Shown piece after piece: positions 34,032 through 42,442 of a stretch of 64,000 nucleotides of DNA; the first letter of the stretch is position 1; each line of letters starts with the position of its first letter. The stretch is from CAYRGC01 sp964423795 (lineage in GTDB: Bacteria; Patescibacteriota; Gracilibacteria; Peribacterales; Peribacteraceae). The notes beneath the pieces were generated by a model, which worked only from the letters and a program-made list of their open reading frames with translations, ran no database searches and was not told where the DNA came from. Position numbers and translations under genes: made by a program. The stretch is taken from assembly GCA_964423795.1 (NCBI GenBank), contig CAYRGC010000004.1, forward strand, positions 1-64,000, written 5' to 3'.

Positions 34032-34202
34032 TCAGAGGTCGCACGGGCGGACCGTGACGCGACCGTTGTCCTTGGCGCGCTTCACCGCGGTCTTGAGGAC
34101 CTCCTCGAGGTGGGCGGAAGCGGCCTCGGGCAGATCGCCGGAGGTCATCATGCCATGCTTCTTGAGAAGCTCCTTGATGGCGGAAGCAACGACGTAGCTC
34201 AT
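34032..34202 (-). CDS. Single histone-fold protein (bacterial histone candidate)
   Basis: A 56-aa protein with the layout of a minimal histone fold: helix 1 (VVASAIKELLKKHGM), short loop, long helix 2 (PEAASAHLEEVLKTAVKRAKDN), then the GRVTVRPCDL strand/helix-3 start, equivalent to the R-[KV]-TV-x-x-D element of archaeal histones and of described bacterial histones. It is basic with few acidic patches, so DNA binding is plausible. Monocistronic: TTGCGA-16-TACAAT promoter and an intrinsic terminator frame it. Its neighbours (prfB, tRNA-Ser, polX) give no further hint. Function inferred from sequence pattern only. Confidence 0.75.
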   Translation of the reverse strand: MSYVVASAIKELLKKHGMMTSGDLPEAASAHLEEVLKTAVKRAKDNGRVTVRPCDL

Positions 34203-34234
34203 GGGGGATGAGGGTGAGAAGTAAAAGTGAGAGG

Positions 34235-34262
34235 ATTGTAGGGGGTGAAGAACGCGTCGCAA
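34235..34262 (-). promoter_or_regulatory. Promoter of the histone-fold gene
   Basis: On the minus strand TTGCGA (34257-34262), 16-bp spacer, TACAAT (34235-34240). This gives a leader of about 26 nt before ATG 34202, without Shine-Dalgarno. Confidence 0.6.
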
Positions 34263-34472
34263 GTGCATTTTCTCTGACCTATAAGAGCCCCCTTGCCAAA
34301 ATCGACCATCCGGACTCTTCCGCGGCGGCAAGCCAGAGACACGCTTTTTTACGGAAAAACCTTTATAGCAATACAAATATATTCTTCCTTCTCGTCAAGA
34401 AGACGTCTGACGCATTTTCGCAGCCAACACATGAAAAACGGGCACAGATCGGAGAAAGACGTTTTCAATCCG

Positions 34473-34502
34473 TTGCCCTCCGTTTCGTTCGCAACGTACA
34501 CT
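34473..34502 (+). promoter_or_regulatory. Promoter of tRNA-Ser
   Basis: TTGCCC (34473-34478), 18-bp spacer, TACACT (34497-34502), 9 nt before the mature tRNA 5' end. Confidence 0.55.
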
Positions 34503-34511
34503 GCCCCGGCT

Positions 34512-34602
34512 GGAGAGATGGCCGAGTGGTCGAAGGCGCACGACTCGAAATCGTGTAGACCCCCAAAGGGTCTCGAGGGTTCGAATCCCTCTCTCTCCGC
34601 CA
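34512..34602 (+). tRNA. tRNA-Ser (anticodon CGA)
   Basis: A 91-nt class II tRNA including the encoded CCA. The acceptor stem GGAGAGA pairs with TCTCTCC (34592-34598), followed by G and CCA. The anticodon stem-loop is CACGA-CTCGAAA-TCGTG with anticodon CGA, reading UCG. A long variable arm (GACCCCCAAAGGGTC) and T-arm GAGGG-TTCGAAT-CCCTC are intact. The last part of the gene is duplicated 120 nt downstream. Confidence 0.96.
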
Positions 34603-34724
34603 GAGAAAACATCGATGAACCAGACCAGCAGTATGAATATCCCTGAAAAGAGGGATGAGAAGTTTATGGTGAGCGAGCCTGCCGAAGCTGGCGAGACGAA
34701 CCAAATCCCTCTCTCTCCGCCAGA
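34584..34724 (+). repeat. Direct duplication of the tRNA-Ser 3' end around a TGAGCGAG element
   Basis: A 21-nt stretch of the tRNA 3' end plus CCA (34584-34604) recurs identically at 34704-34724, exactly 120 nt away; similarity continues more weakly for ~30 nt after each copy (GAACCAGACCAGCAGTAT vs GAACCCAAACCAGGACAATC). Just before the second copy lies GGTGAGCGAGCCTGCCGAAG with CTGGCGAGACGAACC. No integrase gene is present. Confidence 0.8.
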
Positions 34725-34760
34725 AAAATTAGTGAGAACCCAAACCAGGACAATCAGTAT

Positions 34761-34872
34761 CCGGCAGGCCGGAGGCCTGCCCCAACAGTGGGGAGTGTTT
34801 GCCCTGATCAAAACTTGTACAGCAATAGTCCAGGTAGCTCTTCTGAAACTTGGGGCAGGCCTCCGGCCTGCC
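34761..34872. repeat. Second inverted REP pair (REPIN)
   Basis: CCGGCAGGCCGGAGGCCTGC at 34761 and its inverse at 34852-34872, 68 nt apart, match the pair beside the RAYT gene 12.6 kb away; the sequence between is only loosely similar. The right REP abuts the polX stop codon. Confidence 0.85.
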
Positions 34873-35855
34873 TAGAGAGGTAATTCTCCCGTCCTCTTCT
34901 CCGGTTCGACGTAGGGCACCTTGAGCATCTCGTAGATATCCTCCTCCTCGCGGCTGGCGATGACCTTCTCCCCGAGGAAGAGCCCGTACTCGCTCAGCTT
35001 CCAGCCGCGCGCGATGGCCTTCTTGCGGAGCGCGATGTTGTGCTCCTTGTCGCCCGTGAAGTAGAGCAGCGCGCTCCCCCACTGGTCGCGTGAGACGAAG
35101 CGGACATCGACGCGCATGACTTCGACCGGTCGGATGCCGTGGTCTTGGATCTTCAAATCGAACGAGAGCTTCTTCTCCCCGTGCGCCACGACGTCGCGGA
35201 CGAAGGGAAGCGCAGCGATCGCGTCGCTGACCTTCTTCGGGTCCTTCGTGACGACGAGGACGTCCAGGTCCCCGACCGTCGCCTTCTTCCGCCGGTACGA
35301 GCCCGCGATCGACGCGCGATCGACGCCGGGGACCGCGCGGATGGTGTTCACCAGAATCTCCGTCTCCTTCTCCACCTGCTCGCGGTTGAACCGCCGCGAG
35401 CGCTCGCTCACGCGCTTGGCGCTCTCGAGGATTTTCTTCTCCATCAGTTCCGAGAGCCGGGGCAGCGTCCGCAGCTTCCCCTCCTTCGCGGCCTTCACGA
35501 GATCGGCGATGGTCTTGATGCCGAGTTCCGTCTGCAGCTGGCGCACGCGCTTGGGGCCGAGGTTCTCGATCTCGAGGAGCTTCGGCGCGATGCCCCCCTG
35601 CGCGCCCGCGAGTTCCTCGAACGCCTTCACGCGGCCGGATTCCACGAATTCCTTCGCTTTCCCCGCGACGGCCTTGCCGATGCCGGGCAGCGCCAAAAGC
35701 TCCTTCTCCGCGTACGCGGACAGATCCTTCGGGAGTTCATCCACCACCTGCGCCGCGCGTCTGTACGCCGCGGGCTTGAAGGCGACGCCCTGCTCGTCCA
35801 AGAGCGCCGCCATCTGGCGGAGGATGTGGGCGAAGGAGGCGTTACGTCCGGTCAT
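34872..35855 (-). CDS. DNA polymerase family X (PolX-like, no PHP domain)
   Basis: A 327-aa Pol-beta-like repair polymerase. The helix-hairpin-helix 8-kDa domain (residues ~1-100) has LPGIGKAVAGKAKEFVESG and IENLGPKRVRQLQTELG. The nucleotidyltransferase core has GSYRRKKATVGDLDVLV with two catalytic Asp and MRVDVRFV with the third, then YFTGDKEHNIALRKKA for dNTP/template contacts. Bacterial PolX usually continues into a PHP exonuclease of ~230 residues; here it is absent, and the protein ends at a REP element. ATG 35855 has TACCAT ending 6 nt upstream. Confidence 0.9.
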   Translation of the reverse strand: MTGRNASFAHILRQMAALLDEQGVAFKPAAYRRAAQVVDELPKDLSAYAEKELLALPGIGKAVAGKAKEFVESGRVKAFEELAGAQGGIAPKLLEIENLGPKRVRQLQTELGIKTIADLVKAAKEGKLRTLPRLSELMEKKILESAKRVSERSRRFNREQVEKETEILVNTIRAVPGVDRASIAGSYRRKKATVGDLDVLVVTKDPKKVSDAIAALPFVRDVVAHGEKKLSFDLKIQDHGIRPVEVMRVDVRFVSRDQWGSALLYFTGDKEHNIALRKKAIARGWKLSEYGLFLGEKVIASREEEDIYEMLKVPYVEPEKRTGELPL

Positions 35856-35959
35856 TCGGGGATGGTAGCACCTCCGACTTCGAGGAAGCCGTAGAAAAGA
35901 TCTGTTTTCTAGAGTAATCCAGGCCGCGCACGGGGCGCGGCCTGGAGTTACGTCAGGGC

Positions 35960-36166
35960 TTAGACTTTGCAAAGTCGGCGACGAGGCGGATTCTTTTGAG
36001 AGATGAGGAATTCGACAATTTCGTTCTGTGTCTTCGGTTCGACAGTCGACAACCTGGCTGCAAGAGCCTGATTGTCAAGAATCGCAGGACCGAGATTCTG
36101 AACGAAACCCCATTTCTTGAGAAGATGCCGCGCAGACGATGACTGTTGCACAGTAAGATGAAGCAT
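35960..36166 (-). CDS. Small hypothetical protein, 68 aa
   Basis: Not recognised. It has a basic C-terminus (PPRRRLCKV). A good Shine-Dalgarno (AGGAG, 5 nt before the ATG) supports it, unusual in this window. It is one of three consecutive small minus-strand ORFs in a lower-GC patch (35.9-36.9 kb) between polX and ahcY, bounded at its 3' side by a GC-rich palindrome (CCAGGCCGCGC...GCGGCCTGG). Confidence 0.4.
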   Translation of the reverse strand: MLHLTVQQSSSARHLLKKWGFVQNLGPAILDNQALAARLSTVEPKTQNEIVEFLISQKNPPRRRLCKV

Positions 36167-36333
36167 GACTACTCCTGACGTGAAAAGGTTGTTCTGCCTT
36201 CGCAGCGTTCCCTCCAGGGAGACGCTGCTGGCCGAAGCCGGAAGACAGATCTCTTCTACGAACGAAACGGTGCTGTGAAGGATCGGAATGTAGTTCTTCC
36301 CAGGTCTCCTCCATCATTCCGGGACTTTTTCAT

Positions 36334-36561
36334 TCATGCATCGCAGCGACAGTGTTGCTGTCGCATGCACTCAAGAATCCGCAGATCATTGCTGTAGCAC
36401 ATCTGCCGGTAACGCTGCAGCGTTTCCCGGACGGAAAGACCCCCGTCATTTTCTCCCTGCAACTGGCCCAGACATACAGTATTCTGTGTAGAAGGGATAT
36501 TTTCGCTGTTTTCAGGGGAATGAGAAGGCATAGGAATGGAATGGAACAAAAGTCGGATCAT
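36334..36561 (-). CDS. Small hypothetical protein, 75 aa, coupled to the upstream ORF
   Basis: Not recognised. Its ATG overlaps the TGA of the preceding ORF (ATGA), which argues for translational coupling. The second half is polar and helical (RETLQRYRQMCYSNDLRILE), ending in a Cys-rich tail (CMRQQHCRC). Confidence 0.4.
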   Translation of the reverse strand: MIRLLFHSIPMPSHSPENSENIPSTQNTVCLGQLQGENDGGLSVRETLQRYRQMCYSNDLRILECMRQQHCRCDA

Positions 36562-36803
36562 TGACGCTTCTTCCCCCGTCCTTTGCGGGATGCGAACAGG
36601 TTGGCCATCTTCTTGCGGCACTCCTTCGCGTCACTGGTCAGGCGGAGACCGTTGGCGTCGATGTTCTTCTCATGCGCCGCCATAGCCGTATTGATCTTCT
36701 CCTGACGTGCATGTTCCCAAAGCGGAATCGTACCTTCCTCGACGAGGAACGTCTTCCGGGGCTGCATAGACTCATTGCCGTCGCTATAAGAAGTCTCAGA
36801 CAT
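36558..36803 (-). CDS. Small basic hypothetical protein, 81 aa
   Basis: Not recognised. It is polar, with a strongly basic C-terminus (FASRKGRGKKRQ) that could bind nucleic acid. An AT-rich upstream region contains TACACT ending 7 nt before ATG 36803, so this is probably the first, leaderless gene of the small-ORF group. On the opposite strand the same AT-rich stretch holds a TATAAT (~36861) with no gene behind it. Confidence 0.45.
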   Translation of the reverse strand: MSETSYSDGNESMQPRKTFLVEEGTIPLWEHARQEKINTAMAAHEKNIDANGLRLTSDAKECRKKMANLFASRKGRGKKRQ

Positions 36804-36985
36804 AGGAAGGAGTGTAATATAATTATAAAACATTTTCCTTATAACTCAAGAACGCGTCTATAATAGGTCCGGTCAAGCCATCGACAAGTAATTACGCACC
36901 GGTACAACGGTAATGGCTTCCCTTTGACGAAAAGTCGCATGGAAAACGGGCTGTTCATCCCTCACTACGCTCGGGATGACAAACG

Positions 36986-37037
36986 GTAGCCGGGGTACGT
37001 GTTTCGACATGGCTCACCACAGGCGAACCCCGGCTAC
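36986..37037. repeat. Split GTAGCCGGGGT...ACCCCGGCTAC palindrome
   Basis: The two halves of the palindrome seen at 28669 and 29620 lie here 26 nt apart, with unrelated sequence between. A CATCCC...CGGGATGAC hairpin sits just to the left. It lies downstream of ahcY and may act as its terminator. Confidence 0.55.
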
Positions 37038-37046
37038 GGAAGGTAT

Positions 37047-38297
37047 TCATGTGCCTTCCTGCCAGCTGGCGAGATACTTCTTCTGCTCGTCGGTGAGCTC
37101 GTCGATGGAAAGCCCCATGGCCTCGAGCTGGAGACCGGAGATGAGGTCGTCGATCGCGGGCGGGAGCGTGATCACCTCGGCCTTCATCTTCCCCTTGTTC
37201 TTCACGAGGTACTCGCACGCGAGCGCCTGGCCGCAGAAGCTCAGGCTCATCACCTCGCTCGGGTGGCCTTCGGCGGACGCGAGGTTCACGAGGCGGCCTT
37301 CGCCGGCGACGTAGAGGACCTTCTTCCCCACGGTGTACTCGTCGAGGTAGTGGCGCACGCGGCGCTTCCCCTTCGCCTTCTCCTCGAGGGTCTTGAGATC
37401 GATCTCGCAGTCGAAGTGGCCGGAGTTCGCGAGGACCGCGCCGTCCTTCATCGCCTGCATGTGCTCGAAGCGGATCACGTTCACGTTGCCGGTGACGGTG
37501 ATGAAGAGGTCGCCGAGGGGGGCCGCGTCCTCCATCGTCATGACGCGGTGTCCGTCCATCGCCGCCTGGAGCGCGCAGAACTTGTCGACTTCCGTCACGA
37601 TCACCTGGGCGCCGAGGCCGCGGGCGCGGAGCGCCACGCCCTTGCCGCAGCTGCCGTAGCCGAGGACCACGACGGTCTTGCCGGAGATGAGGAGGTTCGT
37701 GCTGCGCAGGATTCCGTCAAACGTGGACTGGCCGGTGCCGTAATAGTTGTCCATGAGGTGCTTGGTCTTGTTGTCGTTCACCGCGATCATCGGGATCTTG
37801 AGCGCGCCGTCCCGCACCATCGACTGGAGGCGGATGATGCCGGTCGTCGTCTCCTCGCAGCCGCCGATGAGGCTCGGGAGGAGATCCGCGTGCTTGGTGT
37901 GGATGAGCGTCACGAGATCGCAGCCGTCGTCGATCGTGATGTGGGGCTTCGTCTCCACCACCGCCTCGAGGAAGCGGTAGTAATCCTCCGTGCTCTCTCC
38001 CTTGTACGCCCACACCTGCACGTCCTTCTCCTCGGCCAGCGCGGCGGCCACGTCGTCCTGCGTGCTGAGGGGATTGCAGCCCGTGATCGCCACCTTGGCG
38101 CCGCCGTCGCGCAGCGCGCGGACGAGGATGCCCGTCTCCTTCGTGACGTGGAGCGCCATGCCGATCGTGAGACCGGCGAACGGCTTCTCCTTCTTGAAGC
38201 GCTCGCGCACCGCCATGAGGGCGCCCATGCGGCGCTCGGCGATTTCCAGGTTGAGACGGCCTTGCTCGGCCAAAGAGGAATCCTTGATGTGGGACAT
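37047..38297 (-). CDS. ahcY: S-adenosylhomocysteine hydrolase
   Basis: The 416-aa NAD-dependent enzyme splits S-adenosylhomocysteine into adenosine and homocysteine after methyl transfer. It has DDGCDLVTLIH, EETTTGIIRLQSM, the NAD-binding VVVLGYGSCGKGVALRARG, and NSGHFDCEID. It is the shorter form lacking the ~40-residue insertion found in eukaryotic-type enzymes. It follows an adenosine-kinase-like gene, which would remove the product and pull the reversible reaction forward. TAAGCT ends 7 nt before the ATG. Confidence 0.96.
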   Translation of the reverse strand: MSHIKDSSLAEQGRLNLEIAERRMGALMAVRERFKKEKPFAGLTIGMALHVTKETGILVRALRDGGAKVAITGCNPLSTQDDVAAALAEEKDVQVWAYKGESTEDYYRFLEAVVETKPHITIDDGCDLVTLIHTKHADLLPSLIGGCEETTTGIIRLQSMVRDGALKIPMIAVNDNKTKHLMDNYYGTGQSTFDGILRSTNLLISGKTVVVLGYGSCGKGVALRARGLGAQVIVTEVDKFCALQAAMDGHRVMTMEDAAPLGDLFITVTGNVNVIRFEHMQAMKDGAVLANSGHFDCEIDLKTLEEKAKGKRRVRHYLDEYTVGKKVLYVAGEGRLVNLASAEGHPSEVMSLSFCGQALACEYLVKNKGKMKAEVITLPPAIDDLISGLQLEAMGLSIDELTDEQKKYLASWQEGT

Positions 38298-38349
38298 GGG
38301 GAGAGCTTAGAGGTTTTGAGCACAGGGTTCTAGGGACTTCTCCCGAACC

Positions 38350-39303
38350 TCACAACCTCGGAAATTTCTTGCCGTAGGCGGCCTCCGCCCGGGCGGACAC
38401 CTCATCCAGATCGAGCGCGTCCAGCAGCGTCCCCTCCTTCTCCACGACGAACGACGCCACCGAGGCGCCGAGTTTGCACGCGTCCTCGACCGTCCACCCC
38501 GCGGACAGTCCGGCCAAAAGCCCCGCGCGCAGCGCGTCTCCCGCGCCCGTGGGATTCACGACGGTATCCGCCTTGCATGCCGGCAGCACGCGTTCGCCCC
38601 CGCGGGTGAAGAGCGCGAGACCGTCCCCGCCGTGCGTGACGATGAGGTACTCGGCGTGTTCGAGCACGCCGTCCACGGACACGCCGGCGCGCTCGGAGAG
38701 CAGGCTCCACTCGTACGCGTTGCAAAGAACGCCCTTGCTCGCGCGGATGCCGGCGAGGAGCTCGTCCTTCGAAAGGCCGATGATCACCTGTCCCGGATCG
38801 AAGAGCAGCGGCACCTTCCACTTCGCACACCAGCGGACGGCCTCCGTCATGAGGACGGGATTGCGCGCGCCCACAAGCGCGTACGCGAGGTCCTCGCGCT
38901 CGTCCTGCAGCGCCGCGCCGGGCCACGACCCGTGCGCGTCCGCGCCGGGGTGGAAGAACGCGATCTGCCGCGAACCGTTGTCGGTGCCGATGATGGCGGT
39001 CGCGGTAACGTAGGCATCGAGCTGTTCCAGGTACGTCGTGTCCACGCCCCGCTCCGCGAGAAGCGCCTTGTACTCGCCGCCGTCCTTCCCCACAGTGGAA
39101 ACGAGCATCGGGGAAGCGCCGAGCAGCCGGAGCGTCCACGCGATGTTCGCCCCAGTACCGCCGTGGTGGCGCGCGTAGAACGGACTGAAGAAGGAGACCG
39201 AGAGCGACTTGATGGCCTTGGGATCGATGGCGTCCGCGAAGGAGCCGCCGTAGCCGAGGAGGATATCGTAGGCGGTGGAGCCGGTGACGAGGATGTTCTT
39301 CAT
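38350..39303 (-). CDS. PfkB-family sugar/nucleoside kinase, probable adenosine kinase
   Basis: A 317-aa ribokinase-fold kinase. The N-terminal substrate motif is GGTGANIAWTLRLLG, and the C-terminal anion-hole/catalytic-base motif is NPTGAGDALRAGLLAGL. Its position directly upstream of ahcY (52 nt gap, filled by a word repeat) and its length make adenosine the likely substrate, recycling it to AMP; this is inference. CACACT ends 6 nt before the ATG. Confidence 0.85.
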   Translation of the reverse strand: MKNILVTGSTAYDILLGYGGSFADAIDPKAIKSLSVSFFSPFYARHHGGTGANIAWTLRLLGASPMLVSTVGKDGGEYKALLAERGVDTTYLEQLDAYVTATAIIGTDNGSRQIAFFHPGADAHGSWPGAALQDEREDLAYALVGARNPVLMTEAVRWCAKWKVPLLFDPGQVIIGLSKDELLAGIRASKGVLCNAYEWSLLSERAGVSVDGVLEHAEYLIVTHGGDGLALFTRGGERVLPACKADTVVNPTGAGDALRAGLLAGLSAGWTVEDACKLGASVASFVVEKEGTLLDALDLDEVSARAEAAYGKKFPRL

Positions 39304-39337
39304 GGAGACAGTGTGGGAGGAAGCTTCCCCAAGCTCA

Positions 39338-39432
39338 AGCAAGTTTGTAGTTGGTAGTTTGTAGAAGTGGCAGTATCTGGAATTTTTAGGAGAACTTGTA
39401 CTAAAAACTATCAACTAAACACTAAAAACTCC
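39338..39432. repeat. Word repeat with inverted arm (agttggtagtttgtag family)
   Basis: AAGTTTGTAGTTGGTAGTTT and words of the complementary type ACTAAAAACTATCAACTAAA face each other across ~40 nt in the gap between the kinase and ugd. AT-rich for this genome. Confidence 0.6.
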
Positions 39433-39433
39433 C

Positions 39434-39462
39434 CTGACAGAACAGCGAACTCCCCGTAAACT
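39434..39462 (+). promoter_or_regulatory. Promoter of ugd (leaderless)
   Basis: CTGACA (39434-39439), exact 17-bp spacer, TAAACT (39457-39462), then GTG after 6 nt. One of the clearest leaderless promoters here. Confidence 0.78.
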
Positions 39463-39468
39463 CCGAAC

Positions 39469-40851
<1,383 letters not shown>

Positions 40852-40910
40852 TCGTGAGTCACAAGTCCTGAGTCTTGAGTATTTTGCCCGAGGGAGTAGG
40901 CTGAAAAGCT

Positions 40911-41279
40911 ATGCTTCATATGTCTTTTGAGAAGCTAAAGGTCTGGCAGAGAGCGATGCAACTTGTGACCTTCATCTACGAAATTACGGCGAAATTTCCT
41001 CGCGAAGAGATATATGGTCTCACGTCCCAGATGCGAAGAGCAGCTGTGTCTGTTCCCTCGAATATTGCCGAGGGAAGTCAACGAACGTCAAATCGTGATT
41101 TTGCGAATTTCATCCTGATAGCCAAAGGATCATTGGCAGAGCTTCAGACTCAAATCACTATTGCGAAGCAACAGTCATTTTTCGATGCGAAGGAATATGG
41201 AAAAATACGGGATGAAATGGAGGAAATAAGTAAGATGCTCTACGCTTTCCATCATCAATTACTCACTCACAAGTCTTGA
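40911..41279 (+). CDS. Four-helix bundle protein (23S rRNA intervening-sequence type)
   Basis: A 122-aa member of the four-helix bundle family often encoded in 23S rRNA intervening sequences and scattered in other bacteria. Signatures are KLKVWQRAMQLV, YGLTSQMRRAAVSVPSNIAEG and DFANFILIAKGSLAELQTQ. Function unknown. It is markedly poorer in GC than both neighbours and is flanked by word repeats of the GAGTC family (40853-40885 and 41261-41309); the last residues (LLTHKS) come from the repeat. It looks like an insertion between ugd and the epimerase gene. Confidence 0.9.
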   Translation: MLHMSFEKLKVWQRAMQLVTFIYEITAKFPREEIYGLTSQMRRAAVSVPSNIAEGSQRTSNRDFANFILIAKGSLAELQTQITIAKQQSFFDAKEYGKIRDEMEEISKMLYAFHHQLLTHKS

Positions 41280-41309
41280 CTGAAGACTCGTGACTTACGA
41301 CTCACGACT
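41261..41309. repeat. Word repeat (gactcacgac family) after the four-helix gene
   Basis: Words such as CTCACAAGTCTTGACTGAAG and ACTCGTGACTTACGACTCAC run up to the ATG of the epimerase. The partner GAGTCACAAGTCCTGAGTCT lies upstream of the four-helix gene at 40853-40885. Confidence 0.65.
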
Positions 41310-42257
41310 ATGAAGGTCTTCCTCACCGGCTGCGCCGGATTCATCGGGTTCCACACCGCGAACCGCCTGCTCGATCGCGGCGACGAAGTGGTGGGTCTCG
41401 ACAACATGAGCCCCTACTACGACCCCAAGCTGAAGGAGGCGCGTCTCGCGATGCTCCAGAAGCGCAAGGGCTTCACCTTCACCAAGGGCGACATCCTCGA
41501 CCGCAAGACGATCCGCGAGTGCATGCGCGGCTGCGACCGCGTGTGCCACCTCGCGGCGCTCGCCGGCGTGCGGTATTCGTTTGAGCATCCGGAGGAGTAC
41601 ATCGCGATCAACATCGACGGCTTCTTCGAGATGATCGACGAGGCGAGGCTTCAGAAGATCCCCGGCTTCATCTACGCCTCCTCGAGTTCCGTCTACGGCG
41701 GCAACACGAAGTTCCCGCAGCACGAGGACGACCGCACGGACGATCAAGTGTCGCTCTACGGACAGAACAAGAAGGACAACGAGCTCATGGCGCACATCTA
41801 CCATAAGCTCTACGGAATCCCCGTCACGGGCCTGCGCTTCTTCACGGTCTACGGCCCGTGGGGCCGCCCGGACATGGCGCTCTTCCTCTTCACGGACGCG
41901 ATCCTCAAGGACAAGCCCATCAAGGTCTTCGGCCACGGCAAGATGCAGCGCGACTTCACGTACGTGGACGACATCGTGTCCGGCGTGGTCGCGTCCATCG
42001 ACAAGAACTACCCGGAGGAGATCTTCAACCTCGGCGCCGGCCACACGGAAGAGCTCCTGGATTACATCGGCATGATCGAGAAGACCGTCGGCAAGGAGGC
42101 CACGAAGGAATTGCTCCCCATGCAGCCCGGAGACACGGTCCGCAGCGAGCCGGACATCTCGAAGGCGAAGAAGATGCTCGGCTACGCCCCGAAAACGACG
42201 ATCAAAGAAGGCGTCCCCAAGTTCGTGGAGTGGTATAGGGAATACCACGGTCTCTGA
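41310..42257 (+). CDS. NAD-dependent epimerase, UDP-glucuronate 4-epimerase type
   Basis: A 315-aa short-chain-dehydrogenase-type sugar nucleotide epimerase. It has the glycine-rich FLTGCAGFIGFHTANRLL, the catalytic YGQNKK (YxxxK) with upstream SSSSVYGG, and RFFTVYGPWGRPDMA, a block characteristic of UDP-glucuronate 4-epimerases. With ugd directly upstream, UDP-galacturonate is the probable product (inference). The last 33 nt of the gene are repeated twice downstream with a TGAGCGAG element in between. Confidence 0.88.
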   Translation: MKVFLTGCAGFIGFHTANRLLDRGDEVVGLDNMSPYYDPKLKEARLAMLQKRKGFTFTKGDILDRKTIRECMRGCDRVCHLAALAGVRYSFEHPEEYIAINIDGFFEMIDEARLQKIPGFIYASSSSVYGGNTKFPQHEDDRTDDQVSLYGQNKKDNELMAHIYHKLYGIPVTGLRFFTVYGPWGRPDMALFLFTDAILKDKPIKVFGHGKMQRDFTYVDDIVSGVVASIDKNYPEEIFNLGAGHTEELLDYIGMIEKTVGKEATKELLPMQPGDTVRSEPDISKAKKMLGYAPKTTIKEGVPKFVEWYREYHGL

Positions 42258-42405
42258 TAGGCCTGTCCTGAGCGAGGAGCGCCGCAGCGCGACGAGACGA
42301 AGGATGGAGTGCTATCGGGAATACCACGGACTATAAGGGCTTGCCCTGAGCGAGTCAGCCGAGGCTGACGAGCCGAGGGGCATAGGGAATATCACGGCCT
42401 CTGAG
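42225..42405 (+). repeat. Three copies of the epimerase gene end separated by TCCTGAGCGAG elements
   Basis: The epimerase 3' end (around TATAGGGAATACCACGG, 42234) recurs at 42313 and 42381, at spacings of 79 and 68 nt. Between copies lie GTCCTGAGCGAGGAGCGCCG...GAGACGAAGG and GCCCTGAGCGAGTCAGCCGA...GAGCCGAGG. Each element contains a small stem (GCGCCGCAGCGC; TCAGCC/GGCTGA). Confidence 0.85.
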
Positions 42406-42442
42406 AACGCCTTCCGGACGATAAGAGTATTCTGCAACCACC

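Larger units (their letters stand above)
34203..34511. other. Intergenic region with promoters for the histone gene and tRNA-Ser
   Basis: About 310 nt without a credible gene and with visibly lower GC than the surroundings (34340-34430 is T/A-rich). It holds the minus-strand histone promoter and the plus-strand tRNA promoter, listed separately. Short open frames here show no protein-like features. Confidence 0.5.

Noticed and set aside
34584..34724. Integrated genomic island at tRNA-Ser
   Set aside because: Only 99 nt lie between the repeated tRNA ends and there is no integrase; a small duplicative element fits better.
36075..36317. 80-codon minus-strand ORF overlapping the 68-aa ORF
   Set aside because: No start signal, low-complexity Ser/Arg composition, and it overlaps an ORF with a good Shine-Dalgarno.
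36850..36950. Plus-strand small RNA from the TATAAT near 36861
   Set aside because: There is a -10-like box and a loose GCCAT...ATGGC pairing, but no convincing terminator or conserved fold could be seen.
38298..38349. S-adenosylhomocysteine riboswitch before ahcY
   Set aside because: The gap is short and consists of a gaggtt word repeat and a leaderless-type -10; no room for the conserved aptamer.
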